Shown here: in pieces, positions 35,931-47,377 of the stretch
Layout: the number at the start of each line of letters is the position of its first letter
How positions within the stretch are numbered: position 1 is the stretch's first letter
Assembly (NCBI RefSeq): GCF_005239225.2
Contig: NC_133297.1
Span: 1,992,392-2,056,391 of the forward strand
Reading direction: 5' to 3'
Source: Populus alba
Lineage: Eukaryota > Streptophyta > Magnoliopsida > Malpighiales > Salicaceae
DNA: 64,000 bases
Notes under the pieces: model-generated
Seen by the model: the letters and a program-made list of their open reading frames with translations, nothing else
Database searches by the model: none
What the model was told of the DNA's origin: nothing
Program-made: the position numbers and the translations under genes

Positions 35931-36737
35931 CCGTGAGATTAACAAATCATGCAATAATGTAGTAGATATATTGATGTATCAATAAAAGGTCCAAAAAGAG
36001 ACGTGTTCATGCCAAACTAACTTGGTGTTAAAAGACCGTAACTATTTTGATCCGACTCGTAATATTATAATATTAGATTTTGTTTGTTTTAGTTAATTTT
36101 ATAATATTTTCATGATTTTTTTTGGTTTTCATGTTAATTTTAGATTTTGTTTGTTTTTTCCTTTATTGTTTGACAATTATGATTTCAGTTCTCTCTATTT
36201 TCCTTCACTTATGGTTTGTCTTTTGACGACTTCGAACCATGCTCAATTGGGTCACTTGTGAACAACATTTTTTTTTTTTATTTGGGTTAGATATGGCAAA
36301 CGTTATTTTTTAAAAGTGGTGCAACTTTTTTAATATGGTTTTTTGGGTTGTTTTGGGTGGTTGCGCTATGCTTGTATGGAGTAATTGGGTTGCGCCTGTG
36401 TGGAGGTAGATTTGCGTCTGTTTGATCTTCGAATGAGCATTGATTTGAATAGATTGTATTGTAGGGTTCGAAAGGTTTTTTTAGAGTAAAGATATATCAC
36501 CAAAAATAATATGATAAGAATGTGTCACCGTTTTCTTTCACTTATGATAGGCCTAAATTATCTATGTGGATGATTGATCTGCTGAGCCAAGTTTGCATTT
36601 AGAACGAAATGGTCCATTGGAAAACATATAATCAAGCTGAAGGCAAAAAAGATTCGGGTAATGTCATTTATTCTTTGGAAGGAATAAATCAAGTTTTATT
36701 ATCCAGGAGGTTCTTGTGCATGGACAAATGGTAGAGC
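35931..36737. other. intergenic between convergent subtilase genes
   Basis: 3' flanks of two convergent genes. AT-rich, with a slightly G-richer patch at 36.33-36.48 kb. Nothing else recognised. Confidence 0.6.
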
Positions 36738-39089
36738 TTAGAATTTGATGGCCACTACTGGGCTGGATACTGTGTGATTATGTTGATCGATCCATTTGAG
36801 AAAGCCATACGTCACGGTTGGAGCATCCTCATCAATGTCGATACTGATGACAAAACCTTGATTTTGGTTTTTCTTCGTGAATGACAGGATTCTTGGCTCC
36901 ACCTTGATTCTCATCTCTTTAGGAATTTCTATAGTTGCTTGGTAAACACTGTCATCATCTCCCACATTCGTCACAACCCTACTAAATGTCTTCGTTGTTG
37001 GAGAGCTGGTTTTGTTGGTAAATATGGCTGTAATGGAAGGATAATTTAGGTCCGTTGGTTCTTGACTGCAGCTCCATTGATTACGTCTGAGAACAGCACT
37101 CATCTGCTTTGCAGTATAGCCAAGGCCACATAAGAAGTTGACATAATCTTGCACATTCATGTCATAGATAAGTCCAGGGTCCATAGCTTTGTTTGGATTG
37201 ATGTGTCCAGCACCGAAGTCCAAAGGTGTAGCCGGAAGACTTGTCAGCTGGTTTTTCATGGTAGTGCGAGTGTTGTCCTTGGTATATGCCGTGGTCATAA
37301 GAGCTGATCGGATGGCTGCAGGGCTCCATTCAGGATGAATATTTTTTAATAAAGCTGCTACTCCCGCAACATGTGGTGTTGACATTGATGTGCCCGAGTA
37401 TAAAGCATAATCTGTTGTCAAATCATATCTCCCTAATACCATGAATGGCTTGTTTGGTGCAATTGCTGCAAGCACGTCAACTCCTGGAGCAAGAATATCT
37501 GGTTTTAGGACACCTGGGGTGATTGGATCTGGGCCTCTTGAAGAAAAAAAAGCCACTTGAGGTGCTGGTTTGACACCCAAATTAGTGGACAAAAATGCCA
37601 TGATCTTCACCTTTGCTGCAGTCACGTTAGCCACATACTCTCTAACCAAAGCCCCAGAAACAGTTGGTAGAACTATGATGGGAATGCTGTAGTCTTCTGG
37701 TTGTAAAAGTGAAAAATCTGTCATGAATATTCCAGCGTATGCACCTACCCTTTCAAGCTCCTCCTTTTGCCCTCCAACATCTATGGTATTATCACAGAGT
37801 ACTATCTTTCGATGAACCTCACTTCTATTCAATGCTCCGTAGTTGCATATTGATTTGGACCCGTTACTTCTGCCATAATATAATGGAACATCTTCGATGT
37901 AAATGCTCTGTGGAAAGTAAGATGTTCCTTCAAATGTCAACCCATTTTCTAGAGTCATTGTAGCGGTGAAACTCCGATCAAGTGTGCCAGCTCCGACTGT
38001 TGTGATCCAGGGTGCACCATTGCGCGTGGAATTATAGGCTCCATCATTCCCAGCTGCACATACAACAAAAATGTTTTTCTCCATTGCTGAAAGTGAAGCT
38101 ATGGCAATAACATCATTGAAGTATGGTGTTTGCGGAAAACCCAGAGACAATGACATAATGTCAACCCCATCAGCAATAGCTTGGTCCATTCCAGCTAGTA
38201 CATCAGTACTTGCTACAGTACCATCAATATCTGCTGAAAAGATTACCTTGTACATGGCAACATGTGCGGCAGGTGCTACTCCTCTGGCTGTGCCTCTTGC
38301 ATATCCAAAGTGATTTGCACCAAGAACATAGCTACCAGCCGCGGTGGATGATGTGTGTGTTCCGTGACCAAGGAAGTCTCTCGCGGAGTCATAGTCATCC
38401 TTTGTAGAAATGTTTATTCCTGCAGCTATGAGTCCTTTGCTGAAAGATCGAGCGCCAATGAGCTTCCTGTTACAGGCAGAAGGGCTAAATGCTGTACCAT
38501 TCTCACACTTGCCCTTCCATCTCTGAGGAACTGGTGGCATGCCTCTGTCATGAAAACTTTCACTCTCTGGCCAAATTCCTGTATCAATGATCCCTATGAT
38601 CACTCCTTCACCACGAGATGCAGCGGGCAATATTCCAGAGTTTTGTCTCAATCCTAGAAACTCGGGGCTGTGGGTGGTGAATAGCTTCCCAAATGACTCT
38701 CTATACGTGCCAATGTGAGCTGGGGATCTCTCGATTTCAGCCACCTGAGAAGGCGTGAGCCTAGCACTGAACCCCTGCATGACATGACTGTAGGAGTACA
38801 GAAAAGTTCCTTCGCCATCGGCTGGATTTGATAAAGATCCGAGCGTGAACCGGTGCCATGATTCGTGGGTTAAGAACGTGGCAGGCTTGTGAGAGATGTC
38901 CATGTGGACGATGTATGTCTGGTGTTCTTCACTTTTTAACTCCGCATTGCTTATTCCAATTAGCAATAACAAGAGGCAAGACAATGCCTGGAGTGAAAGA
39001 AAGTCTGAGGAATTCATTGCTTTGATCATGTCTGACCAGTAGATTGACAACGAAGAAGAATGATATATACTTGCTTTGGTGTTTTTCAT
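36738..39089 (-). CDS. secreted subtilisin-like serine protease, SBT1 group, diverged copy
   Basis: Intronless, 783 residues from the first ATG at 39089. The catalytic Asp is in IIDTGIWPES (D169), His in GHGTHTSS (H242), Asn in AAGNDGA (N348) and Ser in SGTSMSTPH (S568). The I9 propeptide (TYIVHMDIS), protease-associated insert and C-terminal fibronectin-III-like domain are all present. The first ATG puts 24 polar residues before the likely signal peptide. ATGs at 39029 and 39017 would start it much closer (MNSSDFLSLQALSCLLLLL) and fit secretion better, so the true start is open. It lies on the opposite strand between two close paralogues but is clearly more diverged from them than they are from each other, so it represents an older member of the cluster. 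Confidence 0.93.
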   Translation of the reverse strand: MKNTKASIYHSSSLSIYWSDMIKAMNSSDFLSLQALSCLLLLLIGISNAELKSEEHQTYIVHMDISHKPATFLTHESWHRFTLGSLSNPADGEGTFLYSYSHVMQGFSARLTPSQVAEIERSPAHIGTYRESFGKLFTTHSPEFLGLRQNSGILPAASRGEGVIIGIIDTGIWPESESFHDRGMPPVPQRWKGKCENGTAFSPSACNRKLIGARSFSKGLIAAGINISTKDDYDSARDFLGHGTHTSSTAAGSYVLGANHFGYARGTARGVAPAAHVAMYKVIFSADIDGTVASTDVLAGMDQAIADGVDIMSLSLGFPQTPYFNDVIAIASLSAMEKNIFVVCAAGNDGAYNSTRNGAPWITTVGAGTLDRSFTATMTLENGLTFEGTSYFPQSIYIEDVPLYYGRSNGSKSICNYGALNRSEVHRKIVLCDNTIDVGGQKEELERVGAYAGIFMTDFSLLQPEDYSIPIIVLPTVSGALVREYVANVTAAKVKIMAFLSTNLGVKPAPQVAFFSSRGPDPITPGVLKPDILAPGVDVLAAIAPNKPFMVLGRYDLTTDYALYSGTSMSTPHVAGVAALLKNIHPEWSPAAIRSALMTTAYTKDNTRTTMKNQLTSLPATPLDFGAGHINPNKAMDPGLIYDMNVQDYVNFLCGLGYTAKQMSAVLRRNQWSCSQEPTDLNYPSITAIFTNKTSSPTTKTFSRVVTNVGDDDSVYQATIEIPKEMRIKVEPRILSFTKKNQNQGFVISIDIDEDAPTVTYGFLKWIDQHNHTVSSPVVAIKF

Positions 39090-40170
39090 TGTTAGTTTCA
39101 CGAAGTTGATTTCAAGTCTCTATTTTTTGGAATAAATCGGTATAGTGATTGGGGTAACTAGAAATTAGTAAAAAAACAAGAAATACAAAAGAAAAGAAAA
39201 GGAAAAAGAAAAAAGAAAATAGAATTAGAGAAACAAAAAGCAAATACAAAAAAAAAGAAAAAAAAAAAGTCGACAAATACATAACTAAAAAAATATATAA
39301 CCATTGAAGAAACTAATACATTATTTTAAAGTCTTGACTTGGTATTAAATCAATTTATAATATCTTTAGATCCCATAATTAAAGTAGTGTCAATAACTAT
39401 TAAAAACTTATTTACAGATTTGAGATAATTTGAAATGCGATAAAATATTAAGAAAAACTGTCTAATTTCAAGTCTCTATTAATTTGCTGGTCGATAATTA
39501 CTAGAGGCAGTGATCAAGAAGCAAATACAAAATTTTATGCCGTCTTGTTCATAGCTGTTAATCTTGATATCGATCTGGAAAAATTAAGATTTCCAGCTAA
39601 TTATTTAATTAAATCATTTAAGATATTAAATTAAAAAAAAAAAAACTAGTTAACGTGATATTTTTAGTGATCAATTGAACCAATTAAACTCAATATAATT
39701 AACCCAATGAGGTTAATATCAAGTTAAAAAATTGTTATTTTAATAAAAATAATTAATTCAAATTAACCAAATATAATATAGATTAGTTTAATAATCCAAC
39801 GATTTAAGGATTTTTTTTCTCTTATCAATAATTGAATCTAACAGCTGTGATTTCGTTGCTTCCGTTAAGAATAGTTTAAATTTTATATATAGGTCTATTT
39901 AAATTTAAAAATAATAATTGGAATTGGAATCCTGTTGTGTACATGACAACTTGTTTTGCATGGTATTTACGTCACGCAAGACAATTAAGATTTTTATTTA
40001 TTTGTACACATTGTAGATGATTAATTAAATATTAAAGAATAATATATGTACCACTACTGCCCTTTAAGACACAGCAGCAAATTAGTGGTACGTGGTAGCA
40101 TAGGGTCAATTTCTTTTTTAATAAGTTTTATTTATAATTTCTTGATGCTAAATCCATTGGAATCGTGGTC

Positions 40171-40350
40171 TAACAACATTCACAAGGATCCTAGCAGCCC
40201 AAAGGTCATTTTTATCATATTAACAACATTCACAAGGATTCTAGCAGCCCAAAGGTCATTTTTATCGTATTAACAACATTCACAAGGATTCTAGCAGCAT
40301 TAACAACATTCACAAGGATTCTAGCAGCCCAAAGGTCATTTTTACCATAA
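40171..40350. repeat. 50-bp minisatellite, 3.6 units
   Basis: Units start at 40171, 40221, 40271 and 40301, each beginning TAACAACATTCACAAGGAT. The third unit is cut to 30 bases, ending in CTAGCAGCAT where the others read CTAGCAGCCCAAAGG. Units differ by only a few bases. Confidence 0.95.
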
Positions 40351-41038
40351 CAAAATATCTACAATTCAAATATTATTCAATTAATACAAGATCATAACAT
40401 AAGTCGCCATGCTAAAGTCAAGGATTTCATTATGATATATAATGTCTGCATCATGTTTCATCACAAGCAATTAGTTTTGGTAACATTGTGTTTTGTATTT
40501 TATAAATAGTATATATTCTACAATGAAATTGTACTAATTTAGGACCCGAGAATTAAAAAAAAAAAAAACACCAGCCACGCTAATATTATAATTCAAAGTT
40601 TAAAGAAAATTTTGCTAAATAATAAATCTTTTTAACAAAATATTAAACAAATAAATCCCATATTTTAATTTCCCACAAAATGCATCAATTCAAGTTCAAT
40701 TCACACTTAAGATTTATTCTCACGAACAAACAAAAATACTAGTTGATCTAGATGGTAAAATTCTTTTAGGATCATGGGATATTTTCCGGCCCCCGCAGAA
40801 TAAATAAATAAATAAATTTTAGACCTTATAATGAACTCTAAAGGCACTCTATATTTTTTTTTCTTGTGAAGAAACCGCTCCTACTCAACAATTTTTCTAT
40901 TCTTCATGCTGCTTACCTAGTTGCAATTTGGCAAAATCTCTACCATTTTCATAACCTTCTACTACCTAAAATTCCAAATGCAATATGAAGCAGAAAATAA
41001 ATAAATAAAATTTAATATATTTGCAATTTGACAATTTT

Positions 41039-41163
41039 CTAGCTGGGTTCTAATAAATGTTTCTCGATTTACCTTATCAAATGGAGATTGTATTAATTAC
41101 TTTTGAGTAAATTCTTTGAATTTGATTATAACATGTTGCTTTGTGTCTTAAAATATATATTTT
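41039..41163 (+). repeat. 125-bp direct repeat, left copy
   Basis: Starts CTAGCTGGGTTCTAATAAAT and matches 44253-44377 with about four differences. Confidence 0.93.
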
Positions 41164-41204
41164 GGATTATTTATTATTTATTAGATAAAATAATTATTTA
41201 AAAA

Positions 41205-42880
41205 GAATTTTGAGTTTGATTCAATATTTATCGACTTTAAGTTAAATTAACATCATTAAACCAGCCTCAATCTTGGAACTAGCCCGCCTTTCTAGGAGAT
41301 ATTTGGCGTATTAACATTTTCATATAATTATGTATTCACCAGAAAAATAAAATTCATAAATATTACATAATCATCATCATTTTTTTGTAATTAATTAATG
41401 TCGCAGAGATTTGGTGTTTGGCAATCACTAGGGAGGGAAAAAACAAAGAAAAAGTGGACAGATTTTTCTTGCATCGTTCTTCTCAAGAGGTCGATCCCAG
41501 AAAAAGTTCCTCCCAAGAGACAGTTCACTGATTGATCACTAGAATTTGAGCCGATTTAGCAAATCAAGATGCGCACTCTTTTGCAAGTTCTGGAAATCAA
41601 AGGATGATCCTTGGTTCTTCTCACTGATTTTATCAATTTTATTTGAATTTAACCTTATTTTATTTATTTTTAAGTTTTTAAAGTAACTTTACATGTTAAG
41701 TATATATTAACTCATAAAATCATATAATTTTACAAGTCAACTTATAATTTTAATAACCTTGCTGAGGACGTTGTTCACGATTGCCCCTCTTTATCTAAGC
41801 AATGAAATTAAGGCTACTCGATAAATAAATAAAAAAAGGACGGCAGATTTGAGAGTCCACATTTTCTCCATGTCAACGTCGACGAAATAGTTAGCCCTTC
41901 ATTTTGGAAAATAAAAACAAAAGAAAATGCACGCATCATGCCATGTCCCTACACCCTTCTAAAGTAATTAATTCCATTATAGCTGGTTTGTTTCTATCAT
42001 ACATGCCAGAATTGTAGGGGGATGAGCAATAAGTTGCATTAGAACAACAAAGAAAAACGAATCTGCAAAATAAATGGGTTAGCAGATATATATTGTGAGC
42101 CCAGAAAAACTGCAGAACCAGTACTCTCCGTATACAAAAAATTACGCAGCTTCATGATTATGCTATAAATTCTTCTATACTAGAGATGTAATTATCAGGT
42201 AAAGCCAACAACCAAAACAGCATCATTAATTACGACCTAAAATGAGGAGTAAATAAACAGGAAGATCAAAAACCAAGCTACAAAGTCATGATTTATAATC
42301 ACACCTTGTTTTGCAAATTCATCAGTCGTAAAACTTTATATTAAAATCCTCTTATATATGTTTTTTAACAAGATTTGCCATCTTCTATTGATCTAAGTCT
42401 TTAAAAAAATTAAGATTATTTTACTAAATGATATGAAAATACATAGTTGGTAGTTTATATAATTAGTTAATATATTTTATAACTTTTATTTCATCCCTAA
42501 ATGTGATAAGATTCACTTTCTATGATTTGACAATATTTTCATATAACAAATGTCACATATCATATAATAAAAAAGATTTTGAATTTTTGTTTTTTTTAAA
42601 TAGCTCTAGCATTATTCTTAAAATAATTCAGGAATAGCTAAGATATTGTTGGTAGCTGATATTTACTAATCACACGCCAAAACTTAGATATTAATTTTTT
42701 AAATTAATAATTACCTTTTATATACAATTTTGTCATTGTGTTTAACAAATTCTAAACAAATAAGATTAGTTAAGTGTGTTTAAAAAAGTGTGCAAGAAAA
42801 GTCTTGGCACGGCCAAAAAATATACTAGTCATCATAAATTTTCAAAAAGAAAAAAGCTATCAACGACAATCTTCATAATA
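41205..42880. repeat. segmental duplication block A, second copy
   Basis: Direct, diverged copy of 30080-31170; longer because of inserted sequence at about 41618-41765 and other indels. Confidence 0.83.
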
Positions 42881-43454
42881 AACTCAGCAGTAGAAAATAT
42901 CACAGGGTTTTTTTTCCAAGTGGTAGAAAATAAACTCAGCTGTTGACTCTGAATCCCAAAAACAAAGTTCAAAGCGACTCGCTACCAATTAACAATGGAC
43001 TGTGGCCTTGCTTTTGTGTGTTCTACTATTATGCTTTTTGAGTTTATTTCTGTTTTCTTTTGTAGGAAAATACTTACCTATGAACTCATTCAAATAGATA
43101 TTTTCTGGTTTTCTTTGCTTAGTTAGGCTGCATTTTATTTTATTTATGGCCTTTTGCCATATTAAGATATTATATAGCTTTTGCACTAATTTTCGCCAGA
43201 TTTCACGTTTAAATAATATACGTATCTTTTAAAAAAAAAAAAAAAGGGTTATTTTGTTTTTAAGCCTGTGGGTTCTATTCGTCTGAAAACTAGCCAAAAA
43301 TATCTGGAAAAAAAAAAAGCCAAAAATACTAATGCACATATAGGGATAAAAAAAACCCACTCATTCTAAAATATTTAAATATTAACGTTTCATCGTGTTT
43401 GACTTTGTTTCCATTGCATTGGTGATCAGAATCATGATGTAGAGAGAGATGTAA

Positions 43455-43866
43455 AGAAATTGTATATCTAGCTAGCCTGTATATATGTTTTCATCGAAGT
43501 ATATTCTCAATATAAATCGAATTAAAGAGAAGGTGAGAATTCAGAAAGAAGAAAAATATATTATCTTCTCTAATCTTGTAACTTCAAGAATTAGCGGACT
43601 TCATTAATGACCCAAAGATGATATAACATTAATTATTAACTAATAATTTTCGTTCGTAAACATTCACGGCTATATAGATCGAGGATTGATGCGTGCAAAT
43701 TCAGATTTAACTTCAACTTGTGGCTACCGAATTACGATGATATTATCCTGAAATACGATGATTGTGGCCTTTGAAAGTAACCAGCACCTTCCTCTAAGAC
43801 GTTTTCTTTGGGGTGTGACATTTTTTGTTCTCTAGCTGGGAACATGGTGGGCTCTAACACCACCAA
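43455..43866 (-). repeat. promoter block B, inverted relative to 32788-33176
   Basis: Reverse complement of the block upstream of the first subtilase gene, while blocks on both sides of it keep direct orientation. Confidence 0.88.
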
Positions 43867-44252
43867 TTATATGCGAGTCTTCGTCAAGTTCCAAGAAAAC
43901 AAGTCACTTAGTCATTTATACTCAAACCGATTGCTCCGTTCCAGTGCTCTTGATCTAGAAAAGGGGGTGGAGGCAGTGAAAGAAGCAAGCCCGCCATTAA
44001 AGTGATGAAAATTTTCCATGCTTCACACAAGAGGTAACATTAGTTCCTCAAGATTCCTTGATGATGGTGGATTTTTGGTGGTGCCAAGACTTTTCTTGCA
44101 CGCGGTGACTACCATTAGCAAGTTGCAGTTGCTGTCTTGGCCCACACACTGTAAGGTCTTGTATGATACTTCCATCCAATGTTATCAGAACGAACCGCAC
44201 CTTAAACTGGTCTGATGCTCAGTTCATCAATTTCCAAGTTAATCCGACCAGT

Positions 44253-44377
44253 CTAGCTGGGTTCTAATAAATGTTTCTCGATTTACCTTGTCAAATGGAG
44301 ATTGTATTAATTACTTTTGAGTACATTCTTTGAATTTGATTATAACATGTTGCTTTATGTCTTAAAATCTATATTTT
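44253..44377 (+). repeat. 125-bp direct repeat, right copy
   Basis: Second copy of the repeat at 41039. The two enclose about 3.1 kb that includes most of block A and all of inverted block B. Confidence 0.93.
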
Positions 44378-44927
44378 AATTATGTGATTCTTGTTGAACA
44401 TTCTTGAATTAAAAACTTTTTTACTGTAAACCCCACTATGTTGGATTAAAAAATACATTATATGCTGATACAGCAGTACTCAATAAGAGCAAAAAATAAT
44501 AATTAAATTTTATAACTGGAAGAGTAAGATGTATCTAACGTGTGACTCTTGCTTGAATACAGCTTGGCAATTGAAGAAGAGTATCAATCGACTCATGATC
44601 AAGCACATTATTAATAATGAGCTCCAATTATTATAGAGTTGGTTTCGCTTGTACATATCATATGGGCAAGATTAAACCTAGCTAGGCTGGATTTCAACTC
44701 GGTAACTCGTTAACTTGGTTTGGTTTGTCATAGTTTTAATTTCTAATTTGTTTGAAGGTTGATTTAGTTACATTTAATTGATTTAGCTGATTAGGTAAAG
44801 TATAGATAAAATGCTATTAATTTAACTTTAATAATTTTAATTTATATCCAAAACAGCATGTGAACAAACCCATTTGGATTGTAATGGATAGATATCAACG
44901 ACATTAAAAAAAAAAAAAAAAAAACAA

Positions 44928-44936
44928 TTATATATA
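44928..44936 (+). promoter_or_regulatory. TATA box of the third subtilase gene
   Basis: TTATATATA 122 bases before the ATG, preceded by a run of about 18 A residues. Box and spacing are conserved with the gene at 33600. Confidence 0.65.
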
Positions 44937-45049
44937 CGTGGAGGATTTCGTGCTCACATCCTTCTTCTGAATTCGCTATAAAAGAACAAGCCTAGACAAC
45001 CTCACTACAGAATTCTCCAAAGACTATCTCCTCCCATAAAACATTGCAC

Positions 45050-47377
45050 ATGGCTTCTCATCGCAATGTTCTCTTGTATAAGTTGTGGATTTGCTTTATC
45101 ACTATCCTATTCTTCACTGAAACATTATCACAAACCGACAATTATATTGTTCACATGGATTTATCCGTGATGCCCAAATCCTTTTCTGGCCAGCATCATT
45201 GGTACTTGGCCACCCTTGCTTCTGTATCTGATGTCGCTGATACGAGCACCGCCAGGGCCGGTGAAGCCACTTCGACTGCCTCTTCTAAAATTCTTTATAG
45301 CTATACTCATGTTGTCAACGGTTTTAGTGCTAGTCTCACTCCTTCTGAGCTCGAGGCTTTAAAAAAGTCTCCAGGCTACATTTCCTCCATTAAAGACTTG
45401 CCTGTTAAACATGACACAACTCATTCACCCAAATATCTTGGCCTTACACCTCAGTCCCCAGCATGGAAGGCGTCGAATTATGGTGACGGTATCATTATTG
45501 GGTTGGTGGACACAGGTGCCTGGCCAGAAAGCGAGAGTTACAATGACCATGGAATGCCTGAAATTCCAAAGACATGGAAAGGAGAATGTGAGAGTGGCAC
45601 TCAATTCAACTCCTTAATGTGCAACAAAAAGCTCATTGGAGCTCGATTTTTCAACAAAGGCCTGATCGCAAAGTATCCCAACATCACCATATCTATGAAT
45701 TCGACACGCGACACGGAAGGCCATGGTACCCACACATCTACCACAGCTGCTGGAAATTTTGTGGAAGGTGCATCATATTTCGGCTATGCCAAAGGAGCTG
45801 CTAGTGGCGTGGCTCCACGGGCACATGTAGCCATGTACAAGGCTCTGTGGGATGAAGGTTCTTATACAACCGATCTAATTGCTGCAATTGATCAAGCAAT
45901 TAGCGATGGTGTAGATGTATTATCTATGTCATTGGGCTTGGATGGACTTCCTTTGAATGAAGACCCTATTGCCTTGGCAACATTTGCAGCCATAGAGAAG
46001 AATATATTCGTGTCTACTTCTGCTGGAAACGAAGGGCCTTTCCACGAGACACTACACAATGGCATACCATGGGTGTTAACAGTTGCTGCTGGCACTATGG
46101 ACCGTGGATTTGATGCAGTTTTGACACTTGGCAATGGAATTTCAATCACAGGCTCATCTTTCTATTTGGGGAGTTCATCATTTAGCGACGTACCAATCGT
46201 TTTCATGGATGACTGTCACACAATGAGCGAATTGATTAAAATTGGACCGAAGATTGTGGTCTGTGAAGGTGCGTTTGACAGCAACGACTTAAGTGACCAA
46301 ATTGAAAATGTCAGCAGCGCAAATGTTACTGCAGGTGTCTTCATAACAAATTTCACAGACACTGAGGACTTCATCGGGAATGGATTTCCAGTTGTGATTG
46401 TGAGTTTAAAGGATGGGAAAACCATCATAGATTACATCAAAAACAGCAACAGTCCCCAAGCAACCGCAGAATTTCGGAAAACAGATCTGGGGATTGAACC
46501 AGCTCCGAGACTCACTAGTTACAGTTCTAGAGGGCCATCCGCGAGCTGTCCATTGGTCATGAAGCCTGACATTATGGCTCCTGGTTCACAAATCTTAGCT
46601 GCATGGCCTCAAAATATTGCTGTGGATTCGAACAATTCACAGCCTATGTACAGCAATTTCAATATATTGTCGGGAACATCCATGGCCTGTCCGCATGCAG
46701 CTGGAGTGGCTGCACTCCTGAGGAAGGCACACCCTGATTGGAGCCCAGCTGCTATTCGATCAGCCATGATTACCACTGCTGATACAACGGATAACACCAT
46801 GGAACCTATTAAAGATATTGGTTTTGGTAATAGAATAAATCCAGCTACCCCTCTAGACATGGGAGCTGGACAAGTTAACCCCAACAAAGCTCTAGACCCG
46901 GGTCTCATTTATGATGTTAATTCAACTGATTATGTGAGATTGCTTTGTGCCACAAATTTCACTGAAAAACAGATCCAAGTTATCACAAGATCATCTTCTA
47001 CCGATTGTTCCAACCCATCCAGTGACCTCAACTACCCTTCTTTTATTGCCTACTTCAATGAGAAAAACTCCCCATCAAATCTGACCATTGTGCGAGAATT
47101 TCATAGGACCGTGACGAATGTTGGAGACGGAATTTCTACTTACACAGTAACTGTGACTCCCATGAGTGGGTTAAAAGTCAATGTCATGCCAGACAAGTTG
47201 GAGTTCAAGACAAAGTACGAGAAGCTAAGCTACAAACTGACCATTGAAGGTCCAGCACTGCTGGACAAAACAGTGAGTTTTGGTAATCTCAATTGGGCTG
47301 ATGCTGGGGGTAAACATGTTGTCAGGAGTCCCATAGCGGCAACAAGTTTAAGCCCAGAATTGTCTTCGAAGAATTAA
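45050..47377 (+). CDS. secreted subtilisin-like serine protease, SBT1 group (SBT1.9-like), close paralogue
   Basis: Intronless, 775 residues, highly similar along its whole length to the gene at 33600. The signal peptide core is YKLWICFITILFF; the I9 propeptide follows. The catalytic residues are Asp in GLVDTGAWPES (D154), His in GHGTHTST (H225), Asn in SAGNEGP (N327) and Ser in SGTSMACPH (S544). Protease-associated and fibronectin-III-like regions are intact, so it should be an active apoplastic protease. Differences from its sister concentrate in the protease-associated insert (for example CDSEMNKIG against CHTMSELIKIG), the propeptide junction and the extreme C-terminus. The Asn-Asp to Asn-Glu change after the oxyanion Asn might alter activity slightly. 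The ATG at 45050 matches the sister gene. Its proximal promoter is conserved, but the distal part is rearranged. Confidence 0.95.
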   Translation: MASHRNVLLYKLWICFITILFFTETLSQTDNYIVHMDLSVMPKSFSGQHHWYLATLASVSDVADTSTARAGEATSTASSKILYSYTHVVNGFSASLTPSELEALKKSPGYISSIKDLPVKHDTTHSPKYLGLTPQSPAWKASNYGDGIIIGLVDTGAWPESESYNDHGMPEIPKTWKGECESGTQFNSLMCNKKLIGARFFNKGLIAKYPNITISMNSTRDTEGHGTHTSTTAAGNFVEGASYFGYAKGAASGVAPRAHVAMYKALWDEGSYTTDLIAAIDQAISDGVDVLSMSLGLDGLPLNEDPIALATFAAIEKNIFVSTSAGNEGPFHETLHNGIPWVLTVAAGTMDRGFDAVLTLGNGISITGSSFYLGSSSFSDVPIVFMDDCHTMSELIKIGPKIVVCEGAFDSNDLSDQIENVSSANVTAGVFITNFTDTEDFIGNGFPVVIVSLKDGKTIIDYIKNSNSPQATAEFRKTDLGIEPAPRLTSYSSRGPSASCPLVMKPDIMAPGSQILAAWPQNIAVDSNNSQPMYSNFNILSGTSMACPHAAGVAALLRKAHPDWSPAAIRSAMITTADTTDNTMEPIKDIGFGNRINPATPLDMGAGQVNPNKALDPGLIYDVNSTDYVRLLCATNFTEKQIQVITRSSSTDCSNPSSDLNYPSFIAYFNEKNSPSNLTIVREFHRTVTNVGDGISTYTVTVTPMSGLKVNVMPDKLEFKTKYEKLSYKLTIEGPALLDKTVSFGNLNWADAGGKHVVRSPIAATSLSPELSSKN

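Larger units (their letters stand above)
39090..44927. other. intergenic, AT-rich; rearranged upstream region of the third subtilase gene
   Basis: No gene recognised. It contains the upstream region of the minus-strand subtilase (A-rich near 39.17-39.28 kb), a 50-bp minisatellite at 40.17-40.35 kb, the sister copies of duplication blocks A (direct) and B (inverted), two 125-bp direct repeats, and retroelement-like debris (AACTCGGTAACTCGTTAAC) near 44.70 kb. Open frames at 43.8-44.2 kb overlap repeated DNA and show no domain. Confidence 0.6.

Noticed and set aside
43808..44215. Two 65-codon plus-strand frames upstream of the third subtilase
   Set aside because: They overlap inverted promoter block B and adjacent repeat-like DNA, lack domains, and are not preserved in the sister copy.
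7071..47377. Idea that the ZHOUPI-like gene and the subtilase cluster form a linked module, since Arabidopsis ZHOUPI controls the subtilase ALE1
   Set aside because: The proteases here look like SBT1-group enzymes rather than ALE1 (SBT2.4), lie 24 kb or more away, and nothing in the sequence ties them together.
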